The notes beneath the pieces are model-generated. The model saw only the letters and a program-made list of their open reading frames with translations. It did no database searches and was not told the DNA's origin. A DNA stretch of 64,000 nucleotides from Methylobacter marinus A45 (lineage in GTDB: Bacteria > Pseudomonadota > Gammaproteobacteria > Methylococcales > Methylomonadaceae). A program made the translations under genes and the position numbers. This document shows positions 27,697 through 34,607 of the stretch, piece by piece (the stretch's first letter is position 1; the number at the start of each line of letters is the position of its first letter). The stretch covers positions 2,716,732 through 2,780,731 of the forward strand of contig NZ_KB912877.1 in assembly GCF_000383855.1 (NCBI RefSeq), given 5' to 3'.

Positions 27697-28148
27697 TTAC
27701 TGTGGCCGGGGCTAAGCGGTTTTGTCACCGTGCGAATTTGGTAAGACGCATGACACGCGACGCATTTGCTCATGGAGTCGCTCAATTGGCGTAGTGTGAG
27801 TTTAGGGTCTTTTTTTGATTCCGCGTCCGAAGCGATTTGATCAAAATCCTGATGCAAGGACATGCCCAACCCCATAAATTCTTTGGGCAATACACCCTTG
27901 AGGTGATCCTCGGCTTTATGCGCCATGCTCATACCTAAAGGACGGGCGTGTTGGGCAACCGCTGCCATGTCATCTTTGGAAAGTGCGGCCAAGATGTTTT
28001 GCGTGCCGGATAACAAAGCCCGCATTTCCTCAAGCACATGACCGCGTTGAGCCTCGGAAAGTTTGAGGGTTTGGCGATCGTCGTGGTCGCCTGCAAAGGC
28101 AGCGGTTGCTAGCAGCGAGTAGGCAATGATTGCTATTGATTTTTTCAA
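27690..28148 (-). CDS. Small c-type cytochrome
   Basis: This 152-residue protein has a signal peptide ending 'ATAAFAGDHDD' and a single haem-binding 'CVACH' near residue 128, close to the C terminus as in class II cytochromes. The helical body with 'HQDFDQIASDAESKKDPKLTLRQLSDSMSKC' fits a four-helix fold. The start is TTG, supported by AAGGAG six bases upstream. It lies immediately downstream of the last attC-like site of the cassette array and on the same strand, so it could be the terminal cassette or the resident gene next to the insertion point; no attC was found after it. Confidence 0.8.
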   Translation of the reverse strand: MKKSIAIIAYSLLATAAFAGDHDDRQTLKLSEAQRGHVLEEMRALLSGTQNILAALSKDDMAAVAQHARPLGMSMAHKAEDHLKGVLPKEFMGLGMSLHQDFDQIASDAESKKDPKLTLRQLSDSMSKCVACHASYQIRTVTKPLSPGHSKH

Positions 28149-28188
28149 TTGAAGCTCCTTGGTTGAAAGTTAAGTGGCCTAATGTTAA

Positions 28189-28257
28189 GCATAACCGGAC
28201 GTAAACAGCTGAGCGCAACGTAGCTTTTTGCGGTCCGAGTTTATGCGTTTGTTATGC
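28189..28257 (-). repeat. attC-like recombination site 1
   Basis: GCATAAC at 28189-28195 and GTTATGC at 28251-28257 are perfectly complementary outer boxes; inner CGTAAAC and GTTTATGCG act as L-boxes. The stop codon of the 160-residue cassette gene lies inside the outer box, as is usual in cassettes. Confidence 0.75.
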
Positions 28258-28734
28258 ATTTTCTTCGTGTTTTTTCTGCCAGAAAGATAATTGATAATCA
28301 TCATAATCTTCTGGATTATCAGGAATATAAAACTCAACGACGCAAGGCTTATTTGGGAAAAAGTATGCTAGCCTTGCCTCGTAGGTTTCTTTTAGTGCAT
28401 TGCCTAATACAATCAACTTATCTGGAGAAATATCTTCACAACCACGATATTGTAAATCTGCTATATGTAGATGATTTATTACCCATTCCACAGACGCAGG
28501 AGTGCTTCCTTCTCGAGTTTCAAAACCTCGTATATTTTCAATAAATTGATCATCAACCGGTTCATCGCTTTGAAAAATATAGTCTTCAAATTCAATGAAC
28601 TTAGGGCAGAAAATAGTTACATAGCCAACAGCCAAGGAAAAACTACCCGAACAACTAATCCAGCTTTCAAGGTCAATTCCTTGTCCATTGTTCCATACTC
28701 CTAATTCGTCTTTCATGCTGTCAGGTATGTTCAT
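28252..28734 (-). CDS. Cassette-borne protein of unknown function (160 aa)
   Basis: This acidic, soluble 160-residue protein contains 'ISCSGSFSLAVGYVTIFCPKFIEFEDYIF' and an acidic C terminus ('NPEDYDDYQLSFWQKKHEENA'). No signal peptide or membrane helix is visible. I do not recognise the family. The gene ends in an attC-like site and has no clear ribosome binding site at this start; an internal ATG at 28716 is an alternative. Small acidic proteins of this sort are common integron cargo and often immunity-like, but that is only a suggestion. Confidence 0.7.
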   Translation of the reverse strand: MNIPDSMKDELGVWNNGQGIDLESWISCSGSFSLAVGYVTIFCPKFIEFEDYIFQSDEPVDDQFIENIRGFETREGSTPASVEWVINHLHIADLQYRGCEDISPDKLIVLGNALKETYEARLAYFFPNKPCVVEFYIPDNPEDYDDYQLSFWQKKHEENA

Positions 28735-28758
28735 AGATTTTTACACATACCGCCGAAG

Positions 28759-28803
28759 TTCACCCGACGCGGGCCGCGGAGCGGTACGCGGTAGGGTGAG
28801 GCA
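28759..28803. other. Stem-loop after the beta-lactamase gene (degenerate attC or terminator)
   Basis: TTCACCC and GGGTGAG flank complementary CGCG and CCG/CGG blocks, giving a strong stem. It sits where the attC of the beta-lactamase cassette would be expected but lacks the AAC/GTT core triplets, so it may be a decayed site or an unrelated hairpin. Confidence 0.35.
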
Positions 28804-28823
28804 CCGATTTAGGCCCTGAGCTC

Positions 28824-29603
28824 TCACAGCATCCCCAGCGCTTCAAGGCTTGCTTTTCCAATCGCAACACGTTTGCTTGCGTCGGATGCCTCCTGAATGT
28901 CGATATTTAATGCAAAGGTATACACGCGATCATCTTTTTGTACCCATCCGACCCACCAGCCAACACCACGGCCAGGCGCATTCTCCCAACCCGTTTTCCC
29001 ATACAGTTGCCAATTATCACCTTGCTCTAAATAGACAATCTCTCGAACACTCTCTTGGACATCCTCACGTATTGGCAGCTTGCTCTGAGCCAGCCTAGCC
29101 AGAAATCTGGCCTGCTCGACTGCGCTAATCTTGAGCGGTCCTTTAAGCCAGAACGTATCGACGGTCGCACCTATATTCCTATTTCCATAGCCAAGCTTCG
29201 AGACGTTCGCGCGCATTCGCTCTAGGCCAACGCGACGGGCAAGCTCTTGGTAGATAGGGACATTGGACAGCGCGATAGCCTCACGCAATCCCATATCTTT
29301 TTCCCATGCATCGAAAGGCTGCGGCTTACCACCGTAGGGCAGGACATTATCAACACTATTTACCGCTCCGACAGAAAGGCCAATCAAGCTATTTGGAATC
29401 TTGAAGGTAGAGGCAGGAACGAAGCGCACTATAGAACGGGCCTGATTGTGACCGACAAATCTGCCTGCATCGACATCATATAGTACGAAAGTTCCTGTCA
29501 CGCCTGCTTTTTTGAATAACTCCCCAACTGCGGCGCTGTCCTTCCAGTTTGTCGAGCAGCCTTGCAGGGTAAAAAGTGCGAGTAACGCGGTGAGTAGCTT
29601 CAT
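28824..29603 (-). CDS. Class D (OXA-type) beta-lactamase, lipoprotein-like
   Basis: The product is about 259 residues. The active-site tetrad 'STFK' sits in 'VPASTFKIPNS', with 'SNV' in 'ALSNVPIYQ', 'YGN' in 'KLGYGNRNIG' and 'KTG' in 'YGKTGWENA', all in class D order, plus 'WVGWVQ'. The STFK lysine would be the carbamylated base. The signal peptide ends in a lipobox-like 'LFTLQGCS', suggesting a lipid-anchored enzyme. The start at 29603 has AAGGA upstream; a frame from 29624 is open. It would hydrolyse beta-lactams in the periplasm. It is directly downstream of a reductase gene with no attC between, so the two may form one cassette. Confidence 0.92.
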   Translation of the reverse strand: MKLLTALLALFTLQGCSTNWKDSAAVGELFKKAGVTGTFVLYDVDAGRFVGHNQARSIVRFVPASTFKIPNSLIGLSVGAVNSVDNVLPYGGKPQPFDAWEKDMGLREAIALSNVPIYQELARRVGLERMRANVSKLGYGNRNIGATVDTFWLKGPLKISAVEQARFLARLAQSKLPIREDVQESVREIVYLEQGDNWQLYGKTGWENAPGRGVGWWVGWVQKDDRVYTFALNIDIQEASDASKRVAIGKASLEALGML

Positions 29604-29631
29604 GATATTCCTTCTTGGCATCACGCCAGAA

Positions 29632-30204
29632 TTAGGCTACTCCGCCCGGATCGCCTTTATGTACTTCATAGCGCAACTCTGCCATACCGGTGCTCATCTG
29701 ACGGACAGACACCAAGCACAAAACCGGACTTAACACCCTTCGGGGGAAAAGCGGCTTGCCCTTCACGAGGGTGGCTGAACCGATCTGCACGATCATTTCG
29801 TCCAGCAGGCCGGCATCATAGAATTGTCCAGCGAGATTACCGCCACCGACTATCCAGATGTTTTTTTTGTCAGCAGCAGCCCGCATTGCAGCATGGACGA
29901 TGCGCACATCTCCATTGACGAATTGAATGTCCGCGCCTGCGATTACTGGAAGCTTGCGAGTGGAAAATATCCAAGCTGGCTGAGTATATGGCCACTTCGA
30001 GCCAGCCTCAGCAGCAACCTTATCTGCATTGCGCACCATCCATTCATAAGTTGCCGACCCCATGGCCAATGCACCCACATCCGCGATGAACTCTGGATAA
30101 CTGGAGTTGTTCAAATCCCCGAGGGGGAAAAGCCAGTTCAACGAGTCATCTTCAGTTGCGATGAAGCCGTCAAGACTTGTGGCTGCGTAGTACTGAGTTT
30201 TCAT
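29632..30204 (-). CDS. RibD C-terminal / dihydrofolate-reductase-like protein
   Basis: The product is 190 residues. It begins 'MKTQYYAATSLDGFIATEDDSLNWL', the usual start of RibD_C/YyaP-type reductases, and has 'ALAMGSATYEWM' and the NADPH-binding 'NIWIVGGGNLAGQFYDAGLLDEMIV'. It probably reduces a pterin- or pyrimidine-like substrate with NADPH; whether it gives trimethoprim resistance cannot be told. It lies 28 bases before the class D beta-lactamase start and just after an attC-like site. Confidence 0.85.
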   Translation of the reverse strand: MKTQYYAATSLDGFIATEDDSLNWLFPLGDLNNSSYPEFIADVGALAMGSATYEWMVRNADKVAAEAGSKWPYTQPAWIFSTRKLPVIAGADIQFVNGDVRIVHAAMRAAADKKNIWIVGGGNLAGQFYDAGLLDEMIVQIGSATLVKGKPLFPRRVLSPVLCLVSVRQMSTGMAELRYEVHKGDPGGVA

Positions 30205-30230
30205 AGCTTGTTTACTCGCCTCATGCTTCT

Positions 30231-30319
30231 GCCTAACGCACAGCTAACCCGCGCCGCCCCGCTGGTTCGCGGGAAGCACTCCGCCGCTTTCCTGCGTCTG
30301 GTTCAGCGGTTTGTTAGCA
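30231..30319 (-). repeat. attC-like recombination site 2
   Basis: Outer boxes GCCTAAC (30231-30237) and GTTAGCA (30313-30319) and inner boxes GCTAACC and GGTTCAGC pair as expected for attC. This is the clearest attC in the array. It sits eleven bases downstream of the frameshifted cassette gene. Confidence 0.82.
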
Positions 30320-30329
30320 TTACTGGACT

Positions 30330-30943
30330 CTACTGCTGAAGGCAGGTCTTTTTCCGTAGATTCAAAATCGGATAGTAGACCAATCGCGCCAGCGGAAAGC
30401 TCACCAAAAAAAGAGCTGCCGCAACGACCTTTGAAGCTCGATAAGCCTTCTCGCCGCGCTTGACTCGCTCCCACTCTTTCTTAAGCAGGGATATGGAGTT
30501 GTCGCGCAATTGGTCACACCCGGTGCGCGCTTCAATCAGCCTGCCCTTCATCATGTGCTGTCTCACCTCCTTCAGTGAGCGCAGGAATTCGTCATTGATT
30601 TTCCGAAGCTCCTTATCTTTCTCGTCGGGATTGACCCTCAGGATGACGGCTGTGTATGAACTAAGGGCTTGTTCATGCATCTCAGAAAATGAGGCGTAAA
30701 AATCCGAACGCTTCTTACCTTCGGGGTCATTTTTTTTATGCCCTCGTATACCGCGCTTAAGTGGACAATCGCAGATACGAATTTGCATATGTCTTCGCGG
30801 AGAGAGTTAATCCAATCCTGTCGGAACTCGGATACCTTCTGCTCCTTCGACATAACCAAGCTAAGGAATGAAAATGCGCCTGCTATTACGGCCGCTAAAA
30901 TAGCGCCCGCGGCAATAAATGCCTGCGCCGGTAATTGCTCCAT
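30330..30943 (-). pseudogene. Cassette-borne membrane protein interrupted by a frameshift
   Basis: Two overlapping frames read as one protein of about 205 residues. The first part (from 30943) begins 'MEQLPAQAFIAAGAILAAVIAGAF', a membrane helix, then 'SEFRQDWINSLREDICKFVSAIVHL'. It leaves frame at a run of eight T (30730-30737, A8 on the coding strand), after which the other frame continues 'NDPEGKKRSDFYASFSEMHEQA' and ends with a second hydrophobic segment ('VVAAALFLVSFPLARLVYY'). AAAGGA precedes the first ATG. A real mutation, programmed slippage on A8, or a sequencing error are all possible. The family is not recognised. Confidence 0.65.
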
Positions 30944-30954
30944 CGTTATTCCTT

Positions 30955-31055
30955 TCTAATGCTAATGCGAAGCTAACCGGGTGCGGGCCACGAAAGTTTG
31001 AAAAATTTATAAAGTGCCAAATGGCCGCGCTCCGGTTGAGCGCCATGTTGGACGA
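30955..31055 (-). repeat. attC-like recombination site 3
   Basis: Inner boxes AGCTAACCGG (30971-30980) and CCGGTTGAGC (31032-31041) are complementary; the outer boxes are CTAATGC and GTTGGAC, one base off the AAC core on the left. The 184-bp repeat starts directly in the right outer box. Confidence 0.6.
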
Positions 31056-31230
31056 AGCCGCTACGCGGAGAAAAAGCTCCTGCGCCCGATTGTTTATAAA
31101 ATGTAACCTCAAGCCCTCAATGCGAGAGCGTAGGGCGGAATAGCGAAGCGTGTTCAGCCGGATGTTAAATTTCCTGCGGCGCAATACGGCTTTGCCTATT
31201 GCGCCCTATGAATTGCGCCTTATCGCATTA
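31047..31230. repeat. 184-bp direct repeat, copy 1
   Basis: This stretch begins GTTGGACGAAGCCGCTACGC and ends CGCCTTATCGCATT. It is nearly identical to 32134-32316. It consists of a spacer plus two hairpins, GGCGGAATAGCG... and GGCGCAATACGG.... It fills the space between the Tsi2-like gene and its attC. A GATCTGACCCCGTCTTTAC tag follows at 31291. Confidence 0.75.
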
Positions 31231-31327
31231 ATTCTAATCTGAGTGGTCTTGCCATGAGTGCGACTATAGCCTATTTATGCTGCATTGCAAGATCTGACCC
31301 CGTCTTTACTTAATCTGGAGATAGCCC

Positions 31328-31567
31328 CTAGCAACGCCCCTTAACTAACTCTTCATAAGGAGGGTAATTGCCTGCTATTTTCAAAAATTCTTCATATGCC
31401 GTACGAAGTTCCTCTTCCACTAGAGAATAAGACAATAACTCATCCTCTAAATCAGCCAATTGCTCGTCATCTGGCGATAACAACTCAATTTCTTTTTCCA
31501 ATCGCACAATTTTTTCATTTAGCACCTGCACGAGAGTAAAAACAGCTCTTCCACTTAAATTTGCCAT
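31328..31567 (-). CDS. Tsi2-like immunity/antitoxin protein
   Basis: This 79-residue acidic protein is almost wholly helical, with a coiled coil 'LNEKIVRLEKEIELLSPDDEQ' and 'DLEDELLSYSLVEEELRTAYEEFL', ending 'GNYPPYEELVKG'. Length (Tsi2 of Pseudomonas aeruginosa is 77 residues), charge, the helical hairpin and the closing 'PPY' motif match Tsi2 as I know it. GGAG precedes the ATG. It starts eleven bases after the stop of the Tse2-like toxin gene, the same gene order as tse2-tsi2. It would bind and neutralise the toxin in the cytoplasm. This is a recognition by eye, not an alignment score. Confidence 0.72.
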   Translation of the reverse strand: MANLSGRAVFTLVQVLNEKIVRLEKEIELLSPDDEQLADLEDELLSYSLVEEELRTAYEEFLKIAGNYPPYEELVKGRC

Positions 31568-31578
31568 TCTAGTCTCCT

Positions 31579-32025
31579 CTATTTTCTAGGCTTCGATAAT
31601 TCAATCGCTCGTGCAACAGCATTTCGAGCTAAATTATCTAAAGCGCCTTTATAAGCATTTACCTGCATCAAGTTAGCTCGACTTTCAATCTGATAATGAT
31701 TCGCCTGAAATCTGGAGTTATACCCAGTAAAACGTATTACCAGCGACTCAGGAATGACCGTACCTTCAGGGATAGGGAATGTAAACCATGAATTACCCTT
31801 AAAAACTTTATCTCGGTCAAACAAGGATGTACCACCTCCTGAATGCACCCACTCCTTATCACTGGACAAAACAACATCAGCTTCACGCATACGCCCATTA
31901 GATTGCAACCTTGGCTCAAAATCTGGATATAAAATTTCTGGTACAGCTTTGTCATCAACGATTGCTCCATCGGGAAACTGCTCAACCCTTACTGAGCGAA
32001 ATAAATCAATACCTGTTTTCAACAC
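31579..32025 (-). CDS. Tse2-like toxin (ADP-ribosyltransferase-fold)
   Basis: This 148-residue protein resembles the T6SS toxin Tse2 (158 residues) along its whole length: 'IDLFRSV' near the start, 'LYPDFEPR', 'GGGTSLFDR' (63-71), 'FPIPEGTVIPESL' (83-95), 'YNSRFQANHYQI' (102-113) and 'GALDNLARNAVARAI' (127-141). Tse2 acts in the cytoplasm and has an ADP-ribosyltransferase-like fold. There is no signal peptide and no T6SS gene in the window. The start is GTG with AAGGAG close upstream. It is encoded just before its probable Tsi2-like partner. In a cassette it would act as an addiction module rather than a secreted effector, which is inference. Confidence 0.75.
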   Translation of the reverse strand: MLKTGIDLFRSVRVEQFPDGAIVDDKAVPEILYPDFEPRLQSNGRMREADVVLSSDKEWVHSGGGTSLFDRDKVFKGNSWFTFPIPEGTVIPESLVIRFTGYNSRFQANHYQIESRANLMQVNAYKGALDNLARNAVARAIELSKPRK

Positions 32026-32049
32026 AAACTCCTTTCTCCTTGTTACCTA

Positions 32050-32140
32050 ATTCTAATGTTGGAAGCAACCGACTGCTGCGCGCGGCAGGTAGCCAGAACG
32101 ATGTCGGGCGCCAGCGGTCCGGTTGACTGGATTGTTGGAC
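32050..32140 (-). repeat. attC-like recombination site 4
   Basis: Inner boxes AGCAACCGAC and CCGGTTGACT pair, and outer boxes TCTAATG and GTTGGAC are like those of site 3, again with AAT in place of AAC on the left. The right outer box is also the first bases of the 184-bp repeat. Confidence 0.55.
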
Positions 32141-32316
32141 GAAGCCGCTACGCGGAGAAAAAGCCCCAGCGCCCGATTGTTTATAAAATGTAACCTCAAG
32201 CCCTCAATGCGAGCGCGTAGGGCGGAATAGCGAAGCGTATTCAGCCGGATGTTAATTTCCATGCGGCGCAATACGGCTTTGCCTATTGCGCCCTATAAAT
32301 TGCGCCTTATCGCATT
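32134..32316. repeat. 184-bp direct repeat, copy 2
   Basis: Nearly identical to 31047-31230, with a handful of substitutions and one missing A. It lies between the 218-residue membrane protein gene and its attC, the same relative place as copy 1. Confidence 0.75.
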
Positions 32317-32403
32317 GTTGCAAGACCTGACCCCGTCTTTACAAGACCTGACCCCGTCTTTACTTTGCGGAAATTTGTCCGAGTGAATTTGTCTTGTTAT
32401 ATT

Positions 32404-33060
32404 TCATTTTGCACGCCCTATCATGTCCTTAATTAAATCGGATTCCCTATAACCCTCTACCCAATTCCAACCTGTAAACATAGGCCAAAGGAAGCTACAG
32501 AAAGACTTTATGTCATCATATTCTCTTTCGGTAGATTCCATTCGTACAATTGCTTGAGATAAACGATTTAGGAAATCAAACACTTCTGGATCATTTAGAT
32601 TCACAACATTACGTGTGTATCTGATTTCTTCATTAAGCATACGAAGATAATAAATAATCTCTTTTAAATAGAACTCATTTGACTGAAGAGAATTTGCAAT
32701 CGCATCCCAGCGATTCTCACCTCTCTTATTATTATTTTTAAAATAGCGTCTGAATTCGGATAAATTGAGCAGCTCTTCTCTATTTTTGTATTCTTGTGAG
32801 TCACTAAGTATCAAGAAGGTATCTATGCAGGATAGTTTAAACTCGGTGTATTGGCTTTTCAGTGTCTCAAGCACCATTTTCTTCCTTTTATATTCAGGCA
32901 TATATACAACTAAAAAGTAGAATATCGAGCTAACAACAAACCCAATGCTTAGTGAATTTATAACGCTTTCGTAACCTTCTTTTCCTGTAGTTTTTATCCC
33001 TGCTGTCAGAAGAATAACAGTCAAAACAACCAGAACAATGGTCCACTTCTTATCAAGCAT
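32404..33060 (-). CDS. Cassette-borne membrane protein of unknown function (218 aa)
   Basis: Two membrane helices lie at the N terminus ('WTIVLVVLTVILLTAGI' and 'SIGFVVSSIFYFLVVYM'), followed by a long charged cytoplasmic part that is mostly helical ('EFRRYFKNNNKRGENRWDAIANSL', 'IIYYLRMLNEEIRYTRNVVN'). It has low-GC codon use, like the rest of the array. I do not recognise the family. The two-helix anchor with a cytoplasmic helical domain is seen in some phage-defence and stress proteins, but no catalytic motif supports that here. Confidence 0.7.
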   Translation of the reverse strand: MLDKKWTIVLVVLTVILLTAGIKTTGKEGYESVINSLSIGFVVSSIFYFLVVYMPEYKRKKMVLETLKSQYTEFKLSCIDTFLILSDSQEYKNREELLNLSEFRRYFKNNNKRGENRWDAIANSLQSNEFYLKEIIYYLRMLNEEIRYTRNVVNLNDPEVFDFLNRLSQAIVRMESTEREYDDIKSFCSFLWPMFTGWNWVEGYRESDLIKDMIGRAK

Positions 33061-33080
33061 CCGATGTACTCTTTATTGAA

Positions 33081-33186
33081 ATATAACGCTCGGCTCAGCC
33101 GACCGCAAAAGCGGCGCACTGAACATAAGAAAATGACACAGAAGCCGTGCCGCTTTTGCGGATCGGTTGGAACCGAATGTTAGGTT
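33081..33186 (-). repeat. attC-like recombination site 5
   Basis: Outer boxes ATATAAC (33081-33087) and GTTAGGT (33179-33185) and an extended inner stem (CGACCGCAAAAGCGGC against GCCGCTTTTGCGGATCGG) make a strong imperfect palindrome. The stop codon of the 131-residue gene lies in the right outer box. Confidence 0.75.
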
Positions 33187-33575
33187 CCACGATTCCAAAA
33201 CCTAAACGCACTGTGGCGAACATAGTTAATTGATAGCGGGATAATAAGAAATAGAAGCATGGCGAAGAATGCGATAGCTGTTTCGGCAAGCTCGGATGTA
33301 GAGAAGCGCACAAGAACCTTACCCGATGGTTCGTAATCAGCCTCAAGAGCACTCTTTAGCTTACGAACAGCCTCGTAATCTGACGCTGCATTCGCATTAT
33401 GCATTGCTTTTTGCAATGTTTCCGCCGTGTGAGAAGGCTGAGCGCCTTCCTTAACTACCCATTCCTTCTCCCAAGAAGCAGTTACGTCCCATGCGTGGTA
33501 GAGGCTGATGACAAGGATCAAGAGGGCCGCCACGGATCCAAACAAGGTCAAGAGATTTGTGATTCGATCAAGCAT
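33180..33575 (-). CDS. Cassette-borne small membrane protein (131 aa)
   Basis: A helix at 'LLTLFGSVAALLILVISLYHAW' near the N terminus and another at 'TAIAFFAMLLFLIIPLSINYV' near the C terminus enclose a short helical extramembrane region ('TLQKAMHNANAASDYEAVRKLKSALEADY'). No known family is recognised. It begins fifteen bases after attC site 6 and ends in attC site 5, a typical tightly packed single-gene cassette. Confidence 0.7.
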   Translation of the reverse strand: MLDRITNLLTLFGSVAALLILVISLYHAWDVTASWEKEWVVKEGAQPSHTAETLQKAMHNANAASDYEAVRKLKSALEADYEPSGKVLVRFSTSELAETAIAFFAMLLFLIIPLSINYVRHSAFRFWNRGT

Positions 33576-33586
33576 GGCTATATCAG

Positions 33587-33656
33587 CACCTAACGCCCAA
33601 CTCAGCGGGCAATTGGGGCGCAGCGTAAATTGATCCGCTGCAGTTGCTTGTTAAGA
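33587..33656 (-). repeat. attC-like recombination site 6
   Basis: Outer boxes CACCTAAC (to 33593) and GTTAAGAAG (33650-33658), with inner CTCAGCGG and CCGCTGCAG. Its CTTGTTAAGAAGC edge is repeated, inverted, at 34594-34607 on the far side of the next gene, as expected for a cassette border. Confidence 0.78.
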
Positions 33657-34580
33657 AGCATTTTCAAGTAGCTCTCCTGCGAGATTGTCAAAATCATACA
33701 CCTTAACCACTGCCGGAAAATTCATTTTTGAGGCACGGTTCTTTATGATTTCTAGCCTCCGCTCATCAAGATTATCCGTGACTATAGCGAATATGAAAGA
33801 AAACTCTTTTCTCTGAACATCACTCAAGCTGTTATACAGTTCCGCTGCTCTGTCTAGAGTTCGAAGGAACATAGAGTCCATATCCATTTTCATGTCTCGC
33901 ATAAACCGAACTTCTATGGCCGTTAGCTGATTACCCGACCTGGCGACGCCATCAAAAACATAACGGTGTCTACCAAATTCAAACTTCATGTCTGTTTCGA
34001 TTTTGACACCAAGCTCATTTTCAAGTTTTTCTAAAACAAGCTTTTCAGCCATTTCCGAGTCTCGTCTAGATGTTCGATGGACGGCTGCCATGAGTTTTCT
34101 ATGAAGCTCTCTTATTTCTCTATTGCTAATTTGAGAATTTTCCTCTGCCAACTGTATTGCAGCTACCAAAGGGTGCTCATGTTGTGACGCTTGACTATTA
34201 CCAGGCATATTAGCTTGTTGATTCGATGCTTTAGTAATGTCCGAACCTGAGTCCTCTGATTCAATTACTTCTTCGCTATCAACTGCCACCTCTTCGCCAA
34301 GTTCTTCGATCTGGTCTTTCAAAGACGCTTTCTGCAAAATATTTACAAAGTGATCTTCATCTTTGAAGTCACTTGGGGCATATAGAACTTTGTGATTCCA
34401 ATTAAGAGTAATGAAGAATAGAGCAATCAAAGTGAATGGAAATAACATCAGAAACCAGATGTAAGTTGACTGAGCTCCTGCCTCTAACAAAGGAAGAATT
34501 GCAGTTCCACTAATTTCTGCCGTGCCAGCAAATATTGCTATAACGGTTAAAGGGTTTTTAACTGTACCTTTTCCTTGCAC
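33651..34580 (-). CDS. Membrane-anchored protein with restriction-endonuclease-like C terminus
   Basis: The 309-residue product has two N-terminal membrane helices ('LTVIAIFAGTAEISGTAILPLL' and 'IWFLMLFPFTLIALFFIT'), an acidic linker (about 80-135) and a C-terminal domain from about 140. There 'HRYVFDGVARSGNQLTAIEVRF' places Asp210 and Glu223-x-Arg225 in the spacing of a PD-(D/E)XK-type nuclease core, with Arg where Lys is usual. The start is GTG with GGAGAG upstream. It is the first cassette of the array. A nuclease or defence role is inference; the motif may be a non-catalytic relic. Confidence 0.6.
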   Translation of the reverse strand: MQGKGTVKNPLTVIAIFAGTAEISGTAILPLLEAGAQSTYIWFLMLFPFTLIALFFITLNWNHKVLYAPSDFKDEDHFVNILQKASLKDQIEELGEEVAVDSEEVIESEDSGSDITKASNQQANMPGNSQASQHEHPLVAAIQLAEENSQISNREIRELHRKLMAAVHRTSRRDSEMAEKLVLEKLENELGVKIETDMKFEFGRHRYVFDGVARSGNQLTAIEVRFMRDMKMDMDSMFLRTLDRAAELYNSLSDVQRKEFSFIFAIVTDNLDERRLEIIKNRASKMNFPAVVKVYDFDNLAGELLENAS

Positions 34581-34607
34581 GATACTCTCCTATGCTTCTT
34601 AACAAGT

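Larger units (their letters stand above)
32026..32403. other. Inter-cassette region: attC-like site, 184-bp repeat and CTGACCCCGTC tags
   Basis: This 378-base stretch has no gene. It holds an attC-like site at 32050-32140, the second 184-bp repeat at 32134-32316, and two tandem copies of GACCTGACCCCGTCTTTAC between 32324 and 32363. Confidence 0.6.
28189..34607 (-). mobile_element. Integron gene-cassette array without visible integrase (CALIN-like)
   Basis: Between about 28.19 and 34.61 kb, eleven mostly small genes are all on the minus strand and are separated by imperfect palindromes with outer RYYYAAC/GTTRRRY-like boxes and inner L-boxes, the features of attC sites: 28189-28257, 30231-30319, 30955-31055, 32050-32140, 33081-33186 and 33587-33656. 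The CTTGTTAAGAAGC of the last attC reappears inverted at 34594-34607, marking the 5' border of the first cassette. No tyrosine recombinase with the IntI patch is encoded next to it. Base composition is more AT-rich than the flanks. Cargo includes resistance-like and toxin-immunity-like genes. Confidence 0.8.

Noticed and set aside
27336-27794. 152-codon open frame in the repeat region
   Set aside because: Runs through palindromic repeats and overlaps the cytochrome gene; no coding character.
28759-28803. Seventh attC after the beta-lactamase gene
   Set aside because: Strong stem but without AAC/GTT core triplets; kept only as a possible degenerate site.
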